64,000 bases of DNA from Micromonospora chalcea (GTDB lineage: Bacteria > Actinomycetota > Actinomycetes > Mycobacteriales > Micromonosporaceae). A program made the translations under genes and the position numbers. Where the stretch lies: the NCBI RefSeq assembly GCF_002926165.1, contig NZ_MAGP01000110.1:105602-169601 (forward strand). The letters are read 5' to 3'. This document shows, piece by piece, positions 35,744 through 44,395 of the stretch (positions are counted from its first letter, which is position 1; every line of letters starts with the position of its first letter). The notes under the pieces are model-generated. The model saw only the letters and a program-made list of their open reading frames with translations. It was not told the origin of the DNA and did not search any database.

Positions 35744-36889
35744 ATGACGAGTCTCCCGCTGATCTCCGTAGACCCCGACGCCCGCGGCCGCCGACCCTCG
35801 ATGCCCCCGCGCCACCTCGCCGACCTGGACCTGTCCGGCCGGCAGGCGCTCGTCACCGAGCTGGGCGAGCCGGCGTTCCGCGCCAAGCAGGTCTCCAACC
35901 ACTACTTCGGCCGCCTGGTGCGCGACCCGGAGCGGATGACCGACCTGCCGGCGGCGACCCGGGAGCGGCTGGCGGGTGAGCTGCTGCCCACCCTGCTCAC
36001 CCCGGTACGCGAGCTGGCCTGCGACGACGGCGCGACCCGTAAGGCGCTCTGGCGGCTGCACGACGGCTCGCTCGTGGAGAGCGTGCTGATGGGCTACCCG
36101 GACCGGGTGACCGTCTGCATCTCCAGCCAGGCCGGGTGCGGCATGGCCTGCCCGTTCTGCGCGACCGGCCAGGCCGGGCTGACCCGCAACCTGTCCACCG
36201 CCGAGATCGTCGACCAGGCGGTCTACCTGGCCGGGGTGGCCGCCTCCGGCGCGGTGTCCGGCTCGCCGCCGCGGCTGTCGCACGTGGTGTTCATGGGCAT
36301 GGGCGAGCCGCTGGCCAACTACTCACGGGTGGTGGCGGCGATCCGCCGGCTGGTCGCTCCGGCGCCGGAGGGCCTGGGCCTGTCGCAGCGGCACATCACC
36401 GTCTCCACGGTCGGGCTGGTCCCGGCGATCCGGCGACTGGCCAGCGAAGACCTCTCCGTGACCCTTGCGTTGTCGCTGCATGCCCCCGATGATGAGCTGC
36501 GCGACGAACTCGTCCCGGTCAACCAGCGCTGGAAGGTGTCCGAGGTGCTGGACGCGGCGTGGGACTACGCGGCCACGACGGGGCGTCGCGTGTCCATCGA
36601 ATACGCGATGATCAAGGACGTGAACGACCAGCCGTGGAGAGCAGATCTGCTCGGGCGGCTGTTGGCCGGCAAGCTGGCCCACGTGAACCTGATCCCGCTC
36701 AACCCGACTCCGGGCAGCCGCTGGGACGCCAGCCCGAAGCCGGTCGAGCGGGAGTTCGTCCGGCGGTTGCGCGACGCCGGGGTGTCGACCACCGTGCGGG
36801 ACACCCGGGGACGCGAGATCGACGGGGCGTGTGGCCAGCTCGCCGCCGCCGGGGACACGGACGGCGACTCACGCGCGGCAACGGCGTAG
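35744..36889 (+). CDS. rlmN: 23S rRNA (adenine-2503-C2)-methyltransferase RlmN
   Basis: Radical-SAM enzyme that methylates A2503 of 23S rRNA (and A37 of some tRNAs). The 381-aa protein has the radical-SAM cluster motif [11 protein letters not shown] (Cys132, 136, 139). The resolving cysteine sits in the C-terminal EIDGACGQL motif (Cys363). [11 protein letters not shown] and [17 protein letters not shown] are also characteristic. ATG 35744 gives the usual length; upstream sequence in frame overlaps cdsA. It follows cdsA as in mycobacteria (Rv2881c-Rv2880c). Confidence 0.95.
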   Translation: MTSLPLISVDPDARGRRPSMPPRHLADLDLSGRQALVTELGEPAFRAKQVSNHYFGRLVRDPERMTDLPAATRERLAGELLPTLLTPVRELACDDGATRKALWRLHDGSLVESVLMGYPDRVTVCISSQAGCGMACPFCATGQAGLTRNLSTAEIVDQAVYLAGVAASGAVSGSPPRLSHVVFMGMGEPLANYSRVVAAIRRLVAPAPEGLGLSQRHITVSTVGLVPAIRRLASEDLSVTLALSLHAPDDELRDELVPVNQRWKVSEVLDAAWDYAATTGRRVSIEYAMIKDVNDQPWRADLLGRLLAGKLAHVNLIPLNPTPGSRWDASPKPVEREFVRRLRDAGVSTTVRDTRGREIDGACGQLAAAGDTDGDSRAATA

Positions 36890-36911
36890 CGGTACGAGAC
36901 CAGGAGACATA

Positions 36912-38102
36912 GTGGCGAGTCAGGGTCAGCGTTTCCGGCGTAAGGCGCTCCGCCGGGGATACAAGGTCGACGAGGTCGACGCCTTCCTGGACCGGGTCGA
37001 GGCGACACTCGCCGGTCAGCCGGTCGGCGCGCCCGTGGCCTCCCAGGAGGTCCACGACGTCGTCTTCCGGGTCCGCTTCAACGGCTACGACGAGTGGCAG
37101 GTGGACCTGCACCTCGACCGGGTCGAGCGGCAGCTCGCCGAGCTGGAGGAGCGCGGTGGCGCCCCCGCCGGGCGCGGTGGCGACCCCCGGATTCCCGACC
37201 GGCTCGGCCCGCCGATGCGCGACGACAGGGGCATGTCGCCGGTGCCGCAGCCGCCGATGCCGCCCCGGCAGATGCCGGCCCAGCCCGACCCGCCCGCCGA
37301 CCGCTACGGCAGCCGCTACGACGAGCCGACCGGCGCGTTCGCCGGCGGGTACGACGGCCCGCGCGGTGGCTACGACGGCCCGCGTGGCCCGGGCGGCCCC
37401 GGCCCCATGGGCCCGGGCGCGCCGATCGGGCACGGCGGCCCGCCGCCGCGCGGCCTGCCGCCCGGCCCCGGCGGCTACGGCCAGGACAGCGGCCCCGGCG
37501 GGTACGGCCAGGACACCGGTCCGGGCGGCTACGCCCAGGACAGCGGCGGGTACGGCCAGGACAGCGGCCCCGGCGGGTACGGCCAGGAGGAGCGCTTCGA
37601 CGGCTTCGAGGCCGGCCGGCGTGGGCGTGCCGACATGACCGCCGAGATCCGCATGCCCGAGCGTGAGCTGCGTGGTCGTGGCCCGGGTGGCCCGCCCGCG
37701 CTGCCGCAGCAGGGCTACGGCGCGCCGGAGCCCGGTTACGGGCCGCCGGACCAGGGTTACGGCCCCGGCCCTTCGATGACCGGCCCGCCGCTGGTGACCC
37801 CGCCGGTCGCCGGTCCGCCGATGGTGGGCCCGCCGATGGCCGGCCCGCCCGGCAGCGACCTCTACCGGGTCGACCAGATCCGGCGCAGCTTCCAGGTCCG
37901 CCGGTTCGGCAGCGGGTACGACCCGGACCAGGTCGACCGGTTCTTCGACACGCTGCTCGGCGGCATGCAGGGCCGCAACCCGATGCCGGTGAACCCGAAG
38001 GACCTCGACACGCTGCGTTTCGGGCTGGTGCCCGGCGGCTACTTCGAGGCCGAGGTCGACGCCGCGCTCAAGGACGTGCAGGACATCCTGCTCGGCCGCT
38101 GA
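36912..38102 (+). CDS. DivIVA-like repeat protein with long disordered linker
   Basis: A 396-aa protein. The N-terminal part has two short DivIVA-type motifs, FRRKALRRGYKVDEVDAFLDRVEATL and VFRVRFNGYDEWQVDLHLDRVERQLAEL. The C-terminal 80 residues hold two more: FQVRRFGSGYDPDQVDRFFDTLL and TLRFGLVPGGYFEAEVDAALKDVQDIL. The pattern G-Y-x-x-x-x-VD-x-x-(L/F)-D is shared by all four. Between them lie about 220 residues of Gly/Pro/Tyr/Gln/Asp low complexity with GYGQDSGPGG repeats. DivIVA proteins mark curved membranes and direct polar growth; a role in cell-pole or division organisation is inferred. GTG 36912 has CAGGAG at 36901-36906. It ends at a strong terminator. Confidence 0.85.
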   Translation: MASQGQRFRRKALRRGYKVDEVDAFLDRVEATLAGQPVGAPVASQEVHDVVFRVRFNGYDEWQVDLHLDRVERQLAELEERGGAPAGRGGDPRIPDRLGPPMRDDRGMSPVPQPPMPPRQMPAQPDPPADRYGSRYDEPTGAFAGGYDGPRGGYDGPRGPGGPGPMGPGAPIGHGGPPPRGLPPGPGGYGQDSGPGGYGQDTGPGGYAQDSGGYGQDSGPGGYGQEERFDGFEAGRRGRADMTAEIRMPERELRGRGPGGPPALPQQGYGAPEPGYGPPDQGYGPGPSMTGPPLVTPPVAGPPMVGPPMAGPPGSDLYRVDQIRRSFQVRRFGSGYDPDQVDRFFDTLLGGMQGRNPMPVNPKDLDTLRFGLVPGGYFEAEVDAALKDVQDILLGR

Positions 38103-38117
38103 CCCGCACCCGACGAC

Positions 38118-38149
38118 GAAGGGCCCACCCCGCGAGGGGTGGGCCCTTC
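38118..38149. terminator. bidirectional terminator between convergent genes
   Basis: GAAGGGCCCACCCC (38118-38131) pairs perfectly with 38136-38149, closed by a GCGA tetraloop. It lies 15 bp after the DivIVA-like stop and 22 bp after the end of the convergent DUF2631 gene, so it can serve both. Confidence 0.85.
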
Positions 38150-38171
38150 CGCGTACCGTTTGCGCCGCTCG

Positions 38172-38396
38172 TCAGGACCGCAGGCCGTTGCGGCGCAGCA
38201 CGGCGTCGCCGATGACGATGGCGACCAGCAGCCCGGCGATCCCGAACAGCCAGATGTGCTCCACCCGGCCCTCCTCGATCCCGCAGAGCGCCATCAGAAC
38301 CAAGACCAGCGCCGACAGCAACGCGCCGATCCGTCCGGACTTGCGGTGCCCGGGCTTGTGCTGATCTGGCGCGGTTACCGGCTCGTCTCCTGCCAC
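38172..38396 (-). CDS. DUF2631 membrane protein
   Basis: A 74-aa protein, MAGDEPVTAPDQHKPGHRKSGRIG..., with two transmembrane helices (IGALLSALVLVLMALCGI and HIWLFGIAGLLVAIVIGDAVL) joined by a short EEGRVE loop. This matches the small actinobacterial DUF2631 family, found near the same core genes in mycobacteria, of unknown function. GGAAGGACC-type purines precede the ATG on the minus strand. It converges with the DivIVA-like gene. Confidence 0.8.
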   Translation of the reverse strand: MAGDEPVTAPDQHKPGHRKSGRIGALLSALVLVLMALCGIEEGRVEHIWLFGIAGLLVAIVIGDAVLRRNGLRS

Positions 38397-38643
38397 TGTC
38401 GGTCCTTCCCTCGCGATCGGATCTCCGATCAGTCTGGCACGCCCTCAACCGGCCCCGGCGCAGGGTCCGGCCTCCGGTGCGCTTGATGACCCGGGCGGGC
38501 GACAGCGTGGTTGTCGCATGACCCGGGCCGTAGGTCCCGTCCGGGTCGGGGCGGTTGGGCACTACCGGCGTCGCGGGACGGCGAGCACACTGCCTCCGGT
38601 AGCGTCTTGACGTACACCTGATGCCTTTTTGAGGGGGACTGCG

Positions 38644-40212
38644 GTGCGAGTGACCGGTACGGGCCATGCCAGCATGCGGATCGACACGGCCGCGGGCAGC
38701 ATCCTGTGCGACCCGTGGGTCAATCCCGCCTACTTCGCCTCGTGGTTCCCCTTCCCGGACAATTCCCTGCTCGACTGGGAGACCCTCGGCCAGGTCGACT
38801 ACCTGTACGTGTCGCACCTGCACCGGGACCACTTCGACGCCAAGCACCTGCGCGACTTCGTGTCCAAGGACGCCACCGTCCTGCTCCCCGAGTTCCCCAC
38901 CTCGGAGATGGAGGACGAGTTCCGGGAGCTGGGCTTCACCAAGTTCCTCAAGGCCCCGAACGAGCAGGTCGTGGAGCTGCCCGGCGGCCTGAAGATCATG
39001 ATCCAGGCGCTGACCAGCCCGACCGACGGCCCGATCGGCGACTCCTCGCTCTGGGTCGAGTACGACGGCGTCCGGCTGCTCAACCAGAACGACGCCCGCC
39101 CGACCGACCTGAGCGTCTTCGCCGAGTTGGGCCACGTGCACGCGCACATGCTGCAGTTCTCCGGCGCGATCTGGTACCCGATGGTCTACGAGCTGCCGCA
39201 GGCGGCGAAGACCGCGTTCGGCAAGCAGAAGCGGGACCGGCAGTTCGACCGCACGTGGCGCTACATCGACGACCTGAAGGCCGACCACGTCTTCCCGATC
39301 GCCGGCCCGCCGTGCTTCCTCGACGACGAGCTGTGGCAGTTCAACGACATCTTCGGCGACGAGGGCAACATCTTCCCCGACCAGTCGGTGTTCCTGTCCG
39401 AGTACGCCAAGGTCGGCGGCACCAACGGCATCGTGCTGCTGCCGGGCAGCGTCTCGGAGATCACCACCGAGGGCGCGACCACCACGCACCCGGTGCCGGT
39501 GGAGGAGTTCTTCGCGAACAAGGTCGCCCACCTGGAGGAGATGCGGAAGCGCAAGCGCGGCGTCATCGAGGCCGAGAAGGCGTCCTGGCGGCACCCCGAG
39601 GTCGACGTGCTGGGTGAGATGAAGCGCCGGATCGAGCCGCTGCTGGACGAGTCGATCTACCTGGCCAAGGGCGTCGGCGGGCCGGTCCGCTTCGACCTGG
39701 TCGGCTACGACGGCTCCGAGGTCGAATCCATCGTGGTGGACTTCCCGGGCAAGGAGGTCCGGCCGTACGCGGACGAGAAGGTCCGCTACCGCTTCCGTAC
39801 CGAGCGGGCGCTCATCGAGCACCTGTTGCACATCGGCGAGGTCGACTGGGTCAACTCGCTGTTCCTGTCGTGCCGCTTCTCGGCGGCCCGCATCGGCCAG
39901 TACAACGAGTTCGTCTACGCCTTCTTCAAGTGCCTCTCCGAGGAGCGCCTCCAGTACGCCGAGGGCTGGTACGACGAGCACGAGCGGGCCGTCGACGCCG
40001 AGGACATCACGCTCGACGGCTGGGTGGTGCAGCGGCGCTGCCCGCACCTGAAGGCGGACCTGAGCCGGTTCGGCATCGTCGACGGCGACCAGCTGACCTG
40101 CCAGCTGCACGGCTGGAAGTTCGACCTGGCCAGCGGCCGCTGCCTGACCAGCGTCGGGCACAAGATCCGGGCGCACCGCGCGGACGCGGAGACCTCGACG
40201 CCGGCCGTCTGA
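38644..40212 (+). CDS. namH: UDP-N-acetylmuramic acid hydroxylase NamH-like (MBL + Rieske)
   Basis: A 522-aa protein combining a metallo-beta-lactamase fold (VSHLHRDHFD, HxHxDH at His58-His63) with a C-terminal Rieske [2Fe-2S] domain (RRCPH, Cys466/His468; CQLH, Cys486/His489). This domain order, the length and the N-terminal run TAAGSILCDPWVNPAYFASWF match mycobacterial NamH (Rv3818), which hydroxylates the acetyl group of UDP-MurNAc to N-glycolyl; matched from memory. N-glycolylmuramic acid is a wall trait of Micromonospora and mycobacteria, so the assignment fits. GTG 38644 follows GAGGGGG at about 38631-38637. Monocistronic by position. A reductase partner is not encoded nearby. Confidence 0.85.
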   Translation: MRVTGTGHASMRIDTAAGSILCDPWVNPAYFASWFPFPDNSLLDWETLGQVDYLYVSHLHRDHFDAKHLRDFVSKDATVLLPEFPTSEMEDEFRELGFTKFLKAPNEQVVELPGGLKIMIQALTSPTDGPIGDSSLWVEYDGVRLLNQNDARPTDLSVFAELGHVHAHMLQFSGAIWYPMVYELPQAAKTAFGKQKRDRQFDRTWRYIDDLKADHVFPIAGPPCFLDDELWQFNDIFGDEGNIFPDQSVFLSEYAKVGGTNGIVLLPGSVSEITTEGATTTHPVPVEEFFANKVAHLEEMRKRKRGVIEAEKASWRHPEVDVLGEMKRRIEPLLDESIYLAKGVGGPVRFDLVGYDGSEVESIVVDFPGKEVRPYADEKVRYRFRTERALIEHLLHIGEVDWVNSLFLSCRFSAARIGQYNEFVYAFFKCLSEERLQYAEGWYDEHERAVDAEDITLDGWVVQRRCPHLKADLSRFGIVDGDQLTCQLHGWKFDLASGRCLTSVGHKIRAHRADAETSTPAV

Positions 40213-40268
40213 CGGTTTCGCCCCGCACGCCGCCCCCGGCACGCGACCATCGGTCGTGAGGGGGCGGC

Positions 40269-40958
40269 GTGACGGGTGCGGACAGGGAACCGGTGTACCG
40301 GTTCGGGCGCGGCAGCGAGATGGCGCGGGACGCCTCGCGGGTGGAGGCGTTCAGCGACGCGGTGATCGCCATCGTGCTCACGCTGATGGCCGTCGAGCTG
40401 CTGGCGTTCGACCCGGACCTGCCGCAGGACGACGGGCTGGCCTCGGTGCTCGTGCAGGAGTGGCGGGCCTACCTGGCGTACGTGATCACCTTCGCCATCG
40501 TCGGCCAGGTCTGGCTGACCCACCACAACATGTGGCGCTACGTCCGCCGGGTCGACCAGATGCTGCTGGTGCTGAACCTGCTGCTGTTGATGTTCGTGGC
40601 GGCGATTCCGTTCACCGCCGACCTGCTCGCGGACAACCTGCGCGGCACCGTGCGCGACCAGCGGCTGACCGCCGCGCTGTACGTGGGCGTGGTGCTCGGC
40701 GAGGCGCTCTTCTTCAACCTGAGCTGGTGGTGGGCGCGCCGCAGCGGGCTGCTGCACGCGGATCTGGACCCGAGGCTGGCGAGCGCGGTGGCCCGCCGGT
40801 TCCGGCTCGGCCCGCTGCTCTACCTCGTCGCGTTCGCCATCGTGTTCATCGACCCGCTGCTGAGCCTGCTGGCGTACCTGCTGCTGGTCGGCGTCTACCT
40901 GGTGCGCGGTCCGGGCGATCTCCCGCCCGCCGGCCAGGAGGCGCCCGACACGCCGTGA
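40269..40958 (+). CDS. TMEM175-family potassium channel
   Basis: A 229-aa membrane protein. The first helix carries the family hallmark RVEAFSDAVIAIVLTLM with the FSD motif at residues 28-30, the pore-lining segment of TMEM175 channels. Five more hydrophobic helices follow (for example AYVITFAIVGQVWLTHHNMW and MLLVLNLLLLMFVAAIPF), making the usual six. Bacterial members form tetrameric K+ channels lacking the classic selectivity filter. GTG 40269 is chosen for the AGGGGGCGG upstream. It converges with the flavoprotein gene through a repeat pair. Confidence 0.87.
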   Translation: MTGADREPVYRFGRGSEMARDASRVEAFSDAVIAIVLTLMAVELLAFDPDLPQDDGLASVLVQEWRAYLAYVITFAIVGQVWLTHHNMWRYVRRVDQMLLVLNLLLLMFVAAIPFTADLLADNLRGTVRDQRLTAALYVGVVLGEALFFNLSWWWARRSGLLHADLDPRLASAVARRFRLGPLLYLVAFAIVFIDPLLSLLAYLLLVGVYLVRGPGDLPPAGQEAPDTP

Positions 40959-40964
40959 GCGGTT

Positions 40965-41015
40965 GTTAAGAAGGGGCCCTTCCTCTACCGGAGGCGTTAA
41001 TAAGGGGCCCTTCCT
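40965..41015. repeat. two direct copies of a GGGGCCC-centred repeat
   Basis: GTTAAGAAGGGGCCCTTCCT at 40965-40984 recurs with one change (AAGA to AATA) at 40996-41015. Each copy has an AAGGGGCCCTT core able to fold. The extended right end (TTCCTTAC) of copy 2 supplies the TAA stop of the minus-strand flavoprotein (41015-41017). I recall similar elements scattered between convergent genes in Micromonospora; they may terminate transcription. Confidence 0.85.
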
Positions 41016-42625
41016 TACATGTCGGCGAGGATGCGGCGGGCCGCGTTGTGCCCGGCCGCGCCGATCACGCTGCCCGCCGGGTGGCAGCCGGCGCTGCCCG
41101 CGTACACGCCGTCCACACCCGTCGCGTACGGCATCCGGTCGGTGAACGACACCGTGTTGTCGACGTGGTGGATGTGCCCGCCGGTGATGCCGAAGTGCGT
41201 CTCGATGCCGGGCGGCGGCAGCGGCACCGCGTCCGCGACCAGGTCACCGGCGCCCGGGGCGTACCGTTCGCAGATCGCGAGCAGCCGCTCCACGTAGCCG
41301 GGCAGCGCCGCGTCCCAGGTGGTGCCGGCCAGCTCGTAGGGGACCGACTGCACGAACAGCGCCGACGAGTGGTGCCCCGCGTCGTCGGACAGCGACGGGT
41401 CGACAGTGGTGTGCAGGTACCACTCGATGGTCGGCTCGTCCGGCAGCCGCCCGGCCCGCACGTCCGCCCACATGCCGCGCAGCGCCGCCATCGGCGACTC
41501 GCCGCCGTCGCCGATGAGCGAGGCCGAGCCGGGCAGCAGGTGGATGGTCGAGCCGAACGGGCTCGGCGAGTCCTCCGGCAGGCAGGAGAAGCGCGGCAGC
41601 CCGGTCAGCGCCAGGTTGATCTTGAGCGTGGTGCCGGGGCGGCGGACCGCCGCCATCCGCGCGCCCAGCTCCGCCGGAAGCGCGCCGTCGGGCAACAGCT
41701 CCATCAGCCGGTACGGGTCACAGGCGCCGAGCACCACCGGGGCGTCCACCTCCCGCCCGTCGGCCAGTGTCACCCCGGCGGCGGCACCGGAGGTCAGCCG
41801 GATCGCGGTGACCGGCGCGTCGGCCACGATCCGCGCGCCCGCGCGCACGGCGGCCTCGGCGAACGTGCGCGACACCGTGCCCATGCCGCCCCGGGTGATC
41901 ATCCAGGTGCCGTCCGCGCCCGGCAGCCGGCACATGTTGTGCACCAGGAAGTTGTGCCCGGTGCCCGGGTCGTCCGGGCCGGCGTTGAGCCCGGACAGGC
42001 CGTCGGTGACCGCGTACATGCTGACCAGCAGCTCGGAGCGGAAGTCGAAGCGGGCCAGGTGGTCGGCCACCGAGCCGCGTACCAGGTCGACGAAGACCTG
42101 CCGCAGCGCGGGCCGCACGTAGCGCTCGGCGGTCTCCTCGACCGGCAGCGGCTCGGCCAGCCACGCCGGGGCGAGATCCTCCCGCAGCTGGGCCAGCTCG
42201 GCGTGCAGCGCGTCGTCGGCTGCCACGTCGGCGGGGGAGAACATCTCCGCGAGCTGCCGCCGGCTCGCCGCCACGTCGCTGCCCGCCAGCAGGTACGGCG
42301 AGCCGAGCCCGCCCGGCGTGGGCAGGAAGTAGTGCGGGTCGCGGCGCAGTACCGGGATGGTCACGTCGAGCGTGGCCAGCAGCTCCGGGGGCATCAGCCC
42401 GAGCAGGTACGACCCGGTGGAGTGACGCAGCCCCGGCACCTTCGGGAACGGGTTCTCGGTGCGGGTCGCGCCGCCGATCACCCCGGACGCCTCCAGCACC
42501 AGCACGTCCAGGCCGGCGCGGGCCAGCAGGATCGCCGAGACCAGGCCGTTGTGCCCGGCGCCGACCACCACGACGTCGGCGCGGGACGGCAGCTCACTCG
42601 CGTCGCTCCCGGTGCGTTCGCTCAT
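41015..42625 (-). CDS. FAD-dependent phytoene-desaturase-like oxidoreductase
   Basis: A 536-aa flavoprotein. The N-terminal dinucleotide-binding fold VVVVGAGHNGLVSAILLARAGLDVLVLEAS and the second motif GGATRTENPFPKVPGLRHS place it with NAD(P)/FAD-dependent amine-oxidase/phytoene-dehydrogenase-type (CrtI-like) enzymes; the C-terminal FAD motif is GVYAGSAGCHPAGSVIGAAGHNAAR. There are no carotenoid genes nearby and the second half differs from true CrtI, so the substrate is unknown. ATG 42625 is the natural start. It converges with the TMEM175 gene and diverges from the L7/L12-like gene. Confidence 0.82.
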   Translation of the reverse strand: MSERTGSDASELPSRADVVVVGAGHNGLVSAILLARAGLDVLVLEASGVIGGATRTENPFPKVPGLRHSTGSYLLGLMPPELLATLDVTIPVLRRDPHYFLPTPGGLGSPYLLAGSDVAASRRQLAEMFSPADVAADDALHAELAQLREDLAPAWLAEPLPVEETAERYVRPALRQVFVDLVRGSVADHLARFDFRSELLVSMYAVTDGLSGLNAGPDDPGTGHNFLVHNMCRLPGADGTWMITRGGMGTVSRTFAEAAVRAGARIVADAPVTAIRLTSGAAAGVTLADGREVDAPVVLGACDPYRLMELLPDGALPAELGARMAAVRRPGTTLKINLALTGLPRFSCLPEDSPSPFGSTIHLLPGSASLIGDGGESPMAALRGMWADVRAGRLPDEPTIEWYLHTTVDPSLSDDAGHHSSALFVQSVPYELAGTTWDAALPGYVERLLAICERYAPGAGDLVADAVPLPPPGIETHFGITGGHIHHVDNTVSFTDRMPYATGVDGVYAGSAGCHPAGSVIGAAGHNAARRILADM

Positions 42626-42691
42626 GCCGCGACCCTAGCGGCGGCCGGGCACGGGCGGGAGGGTTCGCAGCGGGGCGCTACCGTTCCCGGC

Positions 42692-43111
42692 ATGTCTCCG
42701 GCTGTCCAGATCGCGCTCGCGGTGGCGCTCGTCGTGGTGGTGTTCCTGCTCCTGCTCGTGCTGCGGCGCGACCGCCCCCGGGACCTGGTCGCCCCGGATC
42801 GCCCGGCCGGCGGCGGGCAGGCCGAGGTGCTCCGCCTGATCCACGCGGGGCGCCGGGTCGAGGCGGTCAAGGTGCTGCGTGAGCAGACCGGCCTGTCGCT
42901 GCTGGAGGCGAAGCAGGCGGTGGACGCGCTGGCGGCCGGCGGGTCCTGGTCGCCCGGCCCTCCGGCGCCCGGAAAGGGCGTCGACGACGCGGTGCGGGCC
43001 GAGGCCGCGCGGCTGCTGCACCGGGGCGAGAAGATCCAGGCGATCAAGGTGGTACGCGAGCACACGCACATGTCGCTCGCCGACGCGAAGCGGTACGTCG
43101 AGGGCCTCTGA
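42692..43111 (+). CDS. membrane-anchored protein with two L7/L12-like motifs
   Basis: A 139-aa protein. A single N-terminal transmembrane helix (VQIALAVALVVVVFLLLLVL) is followed by two similar units: EVLRLIHAGRRVEAVKVLREQTGLSLLEAKQAVDAL (about 45-80) and AEAARLLHRGEKIQAIKVVREHTHMSLADAKRYVEGL (about 102-138). Each resembles the helix-turn-helix part of the ribosomal L7/L12 C-terminal domain (KVLRExTGLxLxEAKxxVD). It cannot replace L12, which lacks a membrane anchor. TACCGT lies seven bases before ATG 42692, a leaderless arrangement. Function unknown. Confidence 0.78.
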   Translation: MSPAVQIALAVALVVVVFLLLLVLRRDRPRDLVAPDRPAGGGQAEVLRLIHAGRRVEAVKVLREQTGLSLLEAKQAVDALAAGGSWSPGPPAPGKGVDDAVRAEAARLLHRGEKIQAIKVVREHTHMSLADAKRYVEGL

Positions 43112-43141
43112 CGCCGGACGGCCGTCACCGGGCGTTCACCC

Positions 43142-43147
43142 TATAGT
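43142..43147 (+). promoter_or_regulatory. TATAGT -10-like element for the PhoX-like gene
   Basis: TATAGT is a good -10 hexamer 69 bp upstream of ATG 43216, in the 104-bp gap after the L7/L12-like gene. No convincing -35 is seen. GGGAGG at 43199-43204 is the ribosome binding site of the downstream gene. Confidence 0.4.
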
Positions 43148-43215
43148 GGCAGTTGTCGATGCATTTCCGTCCTACCGTCGACGGGACACCCACCGCCTCC
43201 GGGAGGTAACCCCCG

Positions 43216-44385
43216 ATGGATCGTCGTACCGTCCTGCGTGCCACAGCCGTCGGCGGCGCCGCCGCTTTCGCCGGTGGTCTCTGGGCCGCCGCGGCCGCAC
43301 CGGCCCAGCCCGCCCAGCCCGGCCCCGGCCGGTACGGCGACCTGCTGTCCGCCGACGTCAACGGTCTCCAGTTGCCGGCCGGCTTCACCAGCCGGGTGAT
43401 CGCGCGGTCCGGGCAGCGGGTCGCCGGCACCTCGTACACCTGGCACCCGGCGCCGGACGGCGGCGCCTGCTTCCCGTCCGGCGACGGCTGGATCTACGTC
43501 TCCAACTCGGAGGTGCCGCTCGTCGGCGGCGCGTCGGCGGTGCGGTTCGCCGCCGACGGCGCGATCGCCGCCGCGTACCGGATCCTCGGCGGCACGAACG
43601 TCAACTGCGCCGGTGGGCCGACCCCGTGGGGGACGTGGCTGTCCTGCGAGGAGGTGCCGCTGGGCCGGGTCTTCGAGACCTGGCCCGAGGGCGGCCGGGC
43701 CGGCGAGGAGCGGACCCGGATGGGCCGCTTCAAGCACGAGGCGGCGGCCTGCGACCCGCGGCGGCGGGTGGTCTACCTGACCGAGGACGAGTCGGACGGC
43801 TGCTTCTACCGGTTCGTGCCGGACACCTGGGGCGACCTGCGCACCGGCCGGGTGCAGGTGCTCTGCGCCCCGGACGGCCAGGTCACCGGCCCGGTGACCT
43901 GGCGGGACCTGCCGGACCGGGACGGGTTCCCGGTGCCCACCCGCCACCAGGTGGGCGCCGCGCAGACGTTCGACGGCGGCGAGGGCTGCTGGTACGCCGA
44001 CGACACCTGCTGGTTCACCACCAAGGGCGACAACCGGGTGTGGGCGTACGACGCGGTGAACCAGCGGCTCGACCTCGCGTACGACGACTCGCTGGTGCCG
44101 GCCGGCGCCGCGCCGCTGACCGGCGTCGACAACATCACCGGCACCGCCGGCGGCGACCTCTACGTGGCCGAGGACGGCGGCAACATGGAGATCAACGTGA
44201 TCACGCCCGCCGGTGTGGTGACCCCGTTCCTGCGGCTGCTCGGGCAGTCCGAGTCGGAGATCACCGGGCCGGCGTTCTCGCCGGACGGCAGCCGCCTCTA
44301 CTTCTCCTCCCAGCGCGGCACCAGCGGCGCCCGGGCCGGCACCGGCGGCATCACGTACGAGGTGCGCGGCCCGTTCCGGCGCTGA
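43216..44385 (+). CDS. PhoX-like (DUF839) exported protein
   Basis: A 389-aa protein with a twin-arginine-type signal (MDRRTVLRATAVGGAAAFAGGLWAAAAAP). The body repeats beta-propeller strands with the conserved pieces CFPSGDGWIYVSNSE, NCAGGPTPWGTWLSCEE, RFKHEAAACDPRRRVVYLTED and FYRFVPD, as in alkaline phosphatase PhoX/DUF839 proteins. True PhoX is a larger Ca/Fe phosphatase; this shorter form (common in actinobacteria) may be a phosphatase or a non-enzymatic propeller. Glu/Asp in TEDESDG could bind metal. The stop is 10 bp from the convergent BrkB-family gene. Confidence 0.75.
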   Translation: MDRRTVLRATAVGGAAAFAGGLWAAAAAPAQPAQPGPGRYGDLLSADVNGLQLPAGFTSRVIARSGQRVAGTSYTWHPAPDGGACFPSGDGWIYVSNSEVPLVGGASAVRFAADGAIAAAYRILGGTNVNCAGGPTPWGTWLSCEEVPLGRVFETWPEGGRAGEERTRMGRFKHEAAACDPRRRVVYLTEDESDGCFYRFVPDTWGDLRTGRVQVLCAPDGQVTGPVTWRDLPDRDGFPVPTRHQVGAAQTFDGGEGCWYADDTCWFTTKGDNRVWAYDAVNQRLDLAYDDSLVPAGAAPLTGVDNITGTAGGDLYVAEDGGNMEINVITPAGVVTPFLRLLGQSESEITGPAFSPDGSRLYFSSQRGTSGARAGTGGITYEVRGPFRR

Positions 44386-44395
44386 CCCGCAGCCG

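Noticed and set aside
37481..37590. Tandem DNA repeats resembling a CRISPR or minisatellite
   Set aside because: They are coding repeats of GYGQDSGPGG in the DivIVA-like linker, in frame and without spacers.
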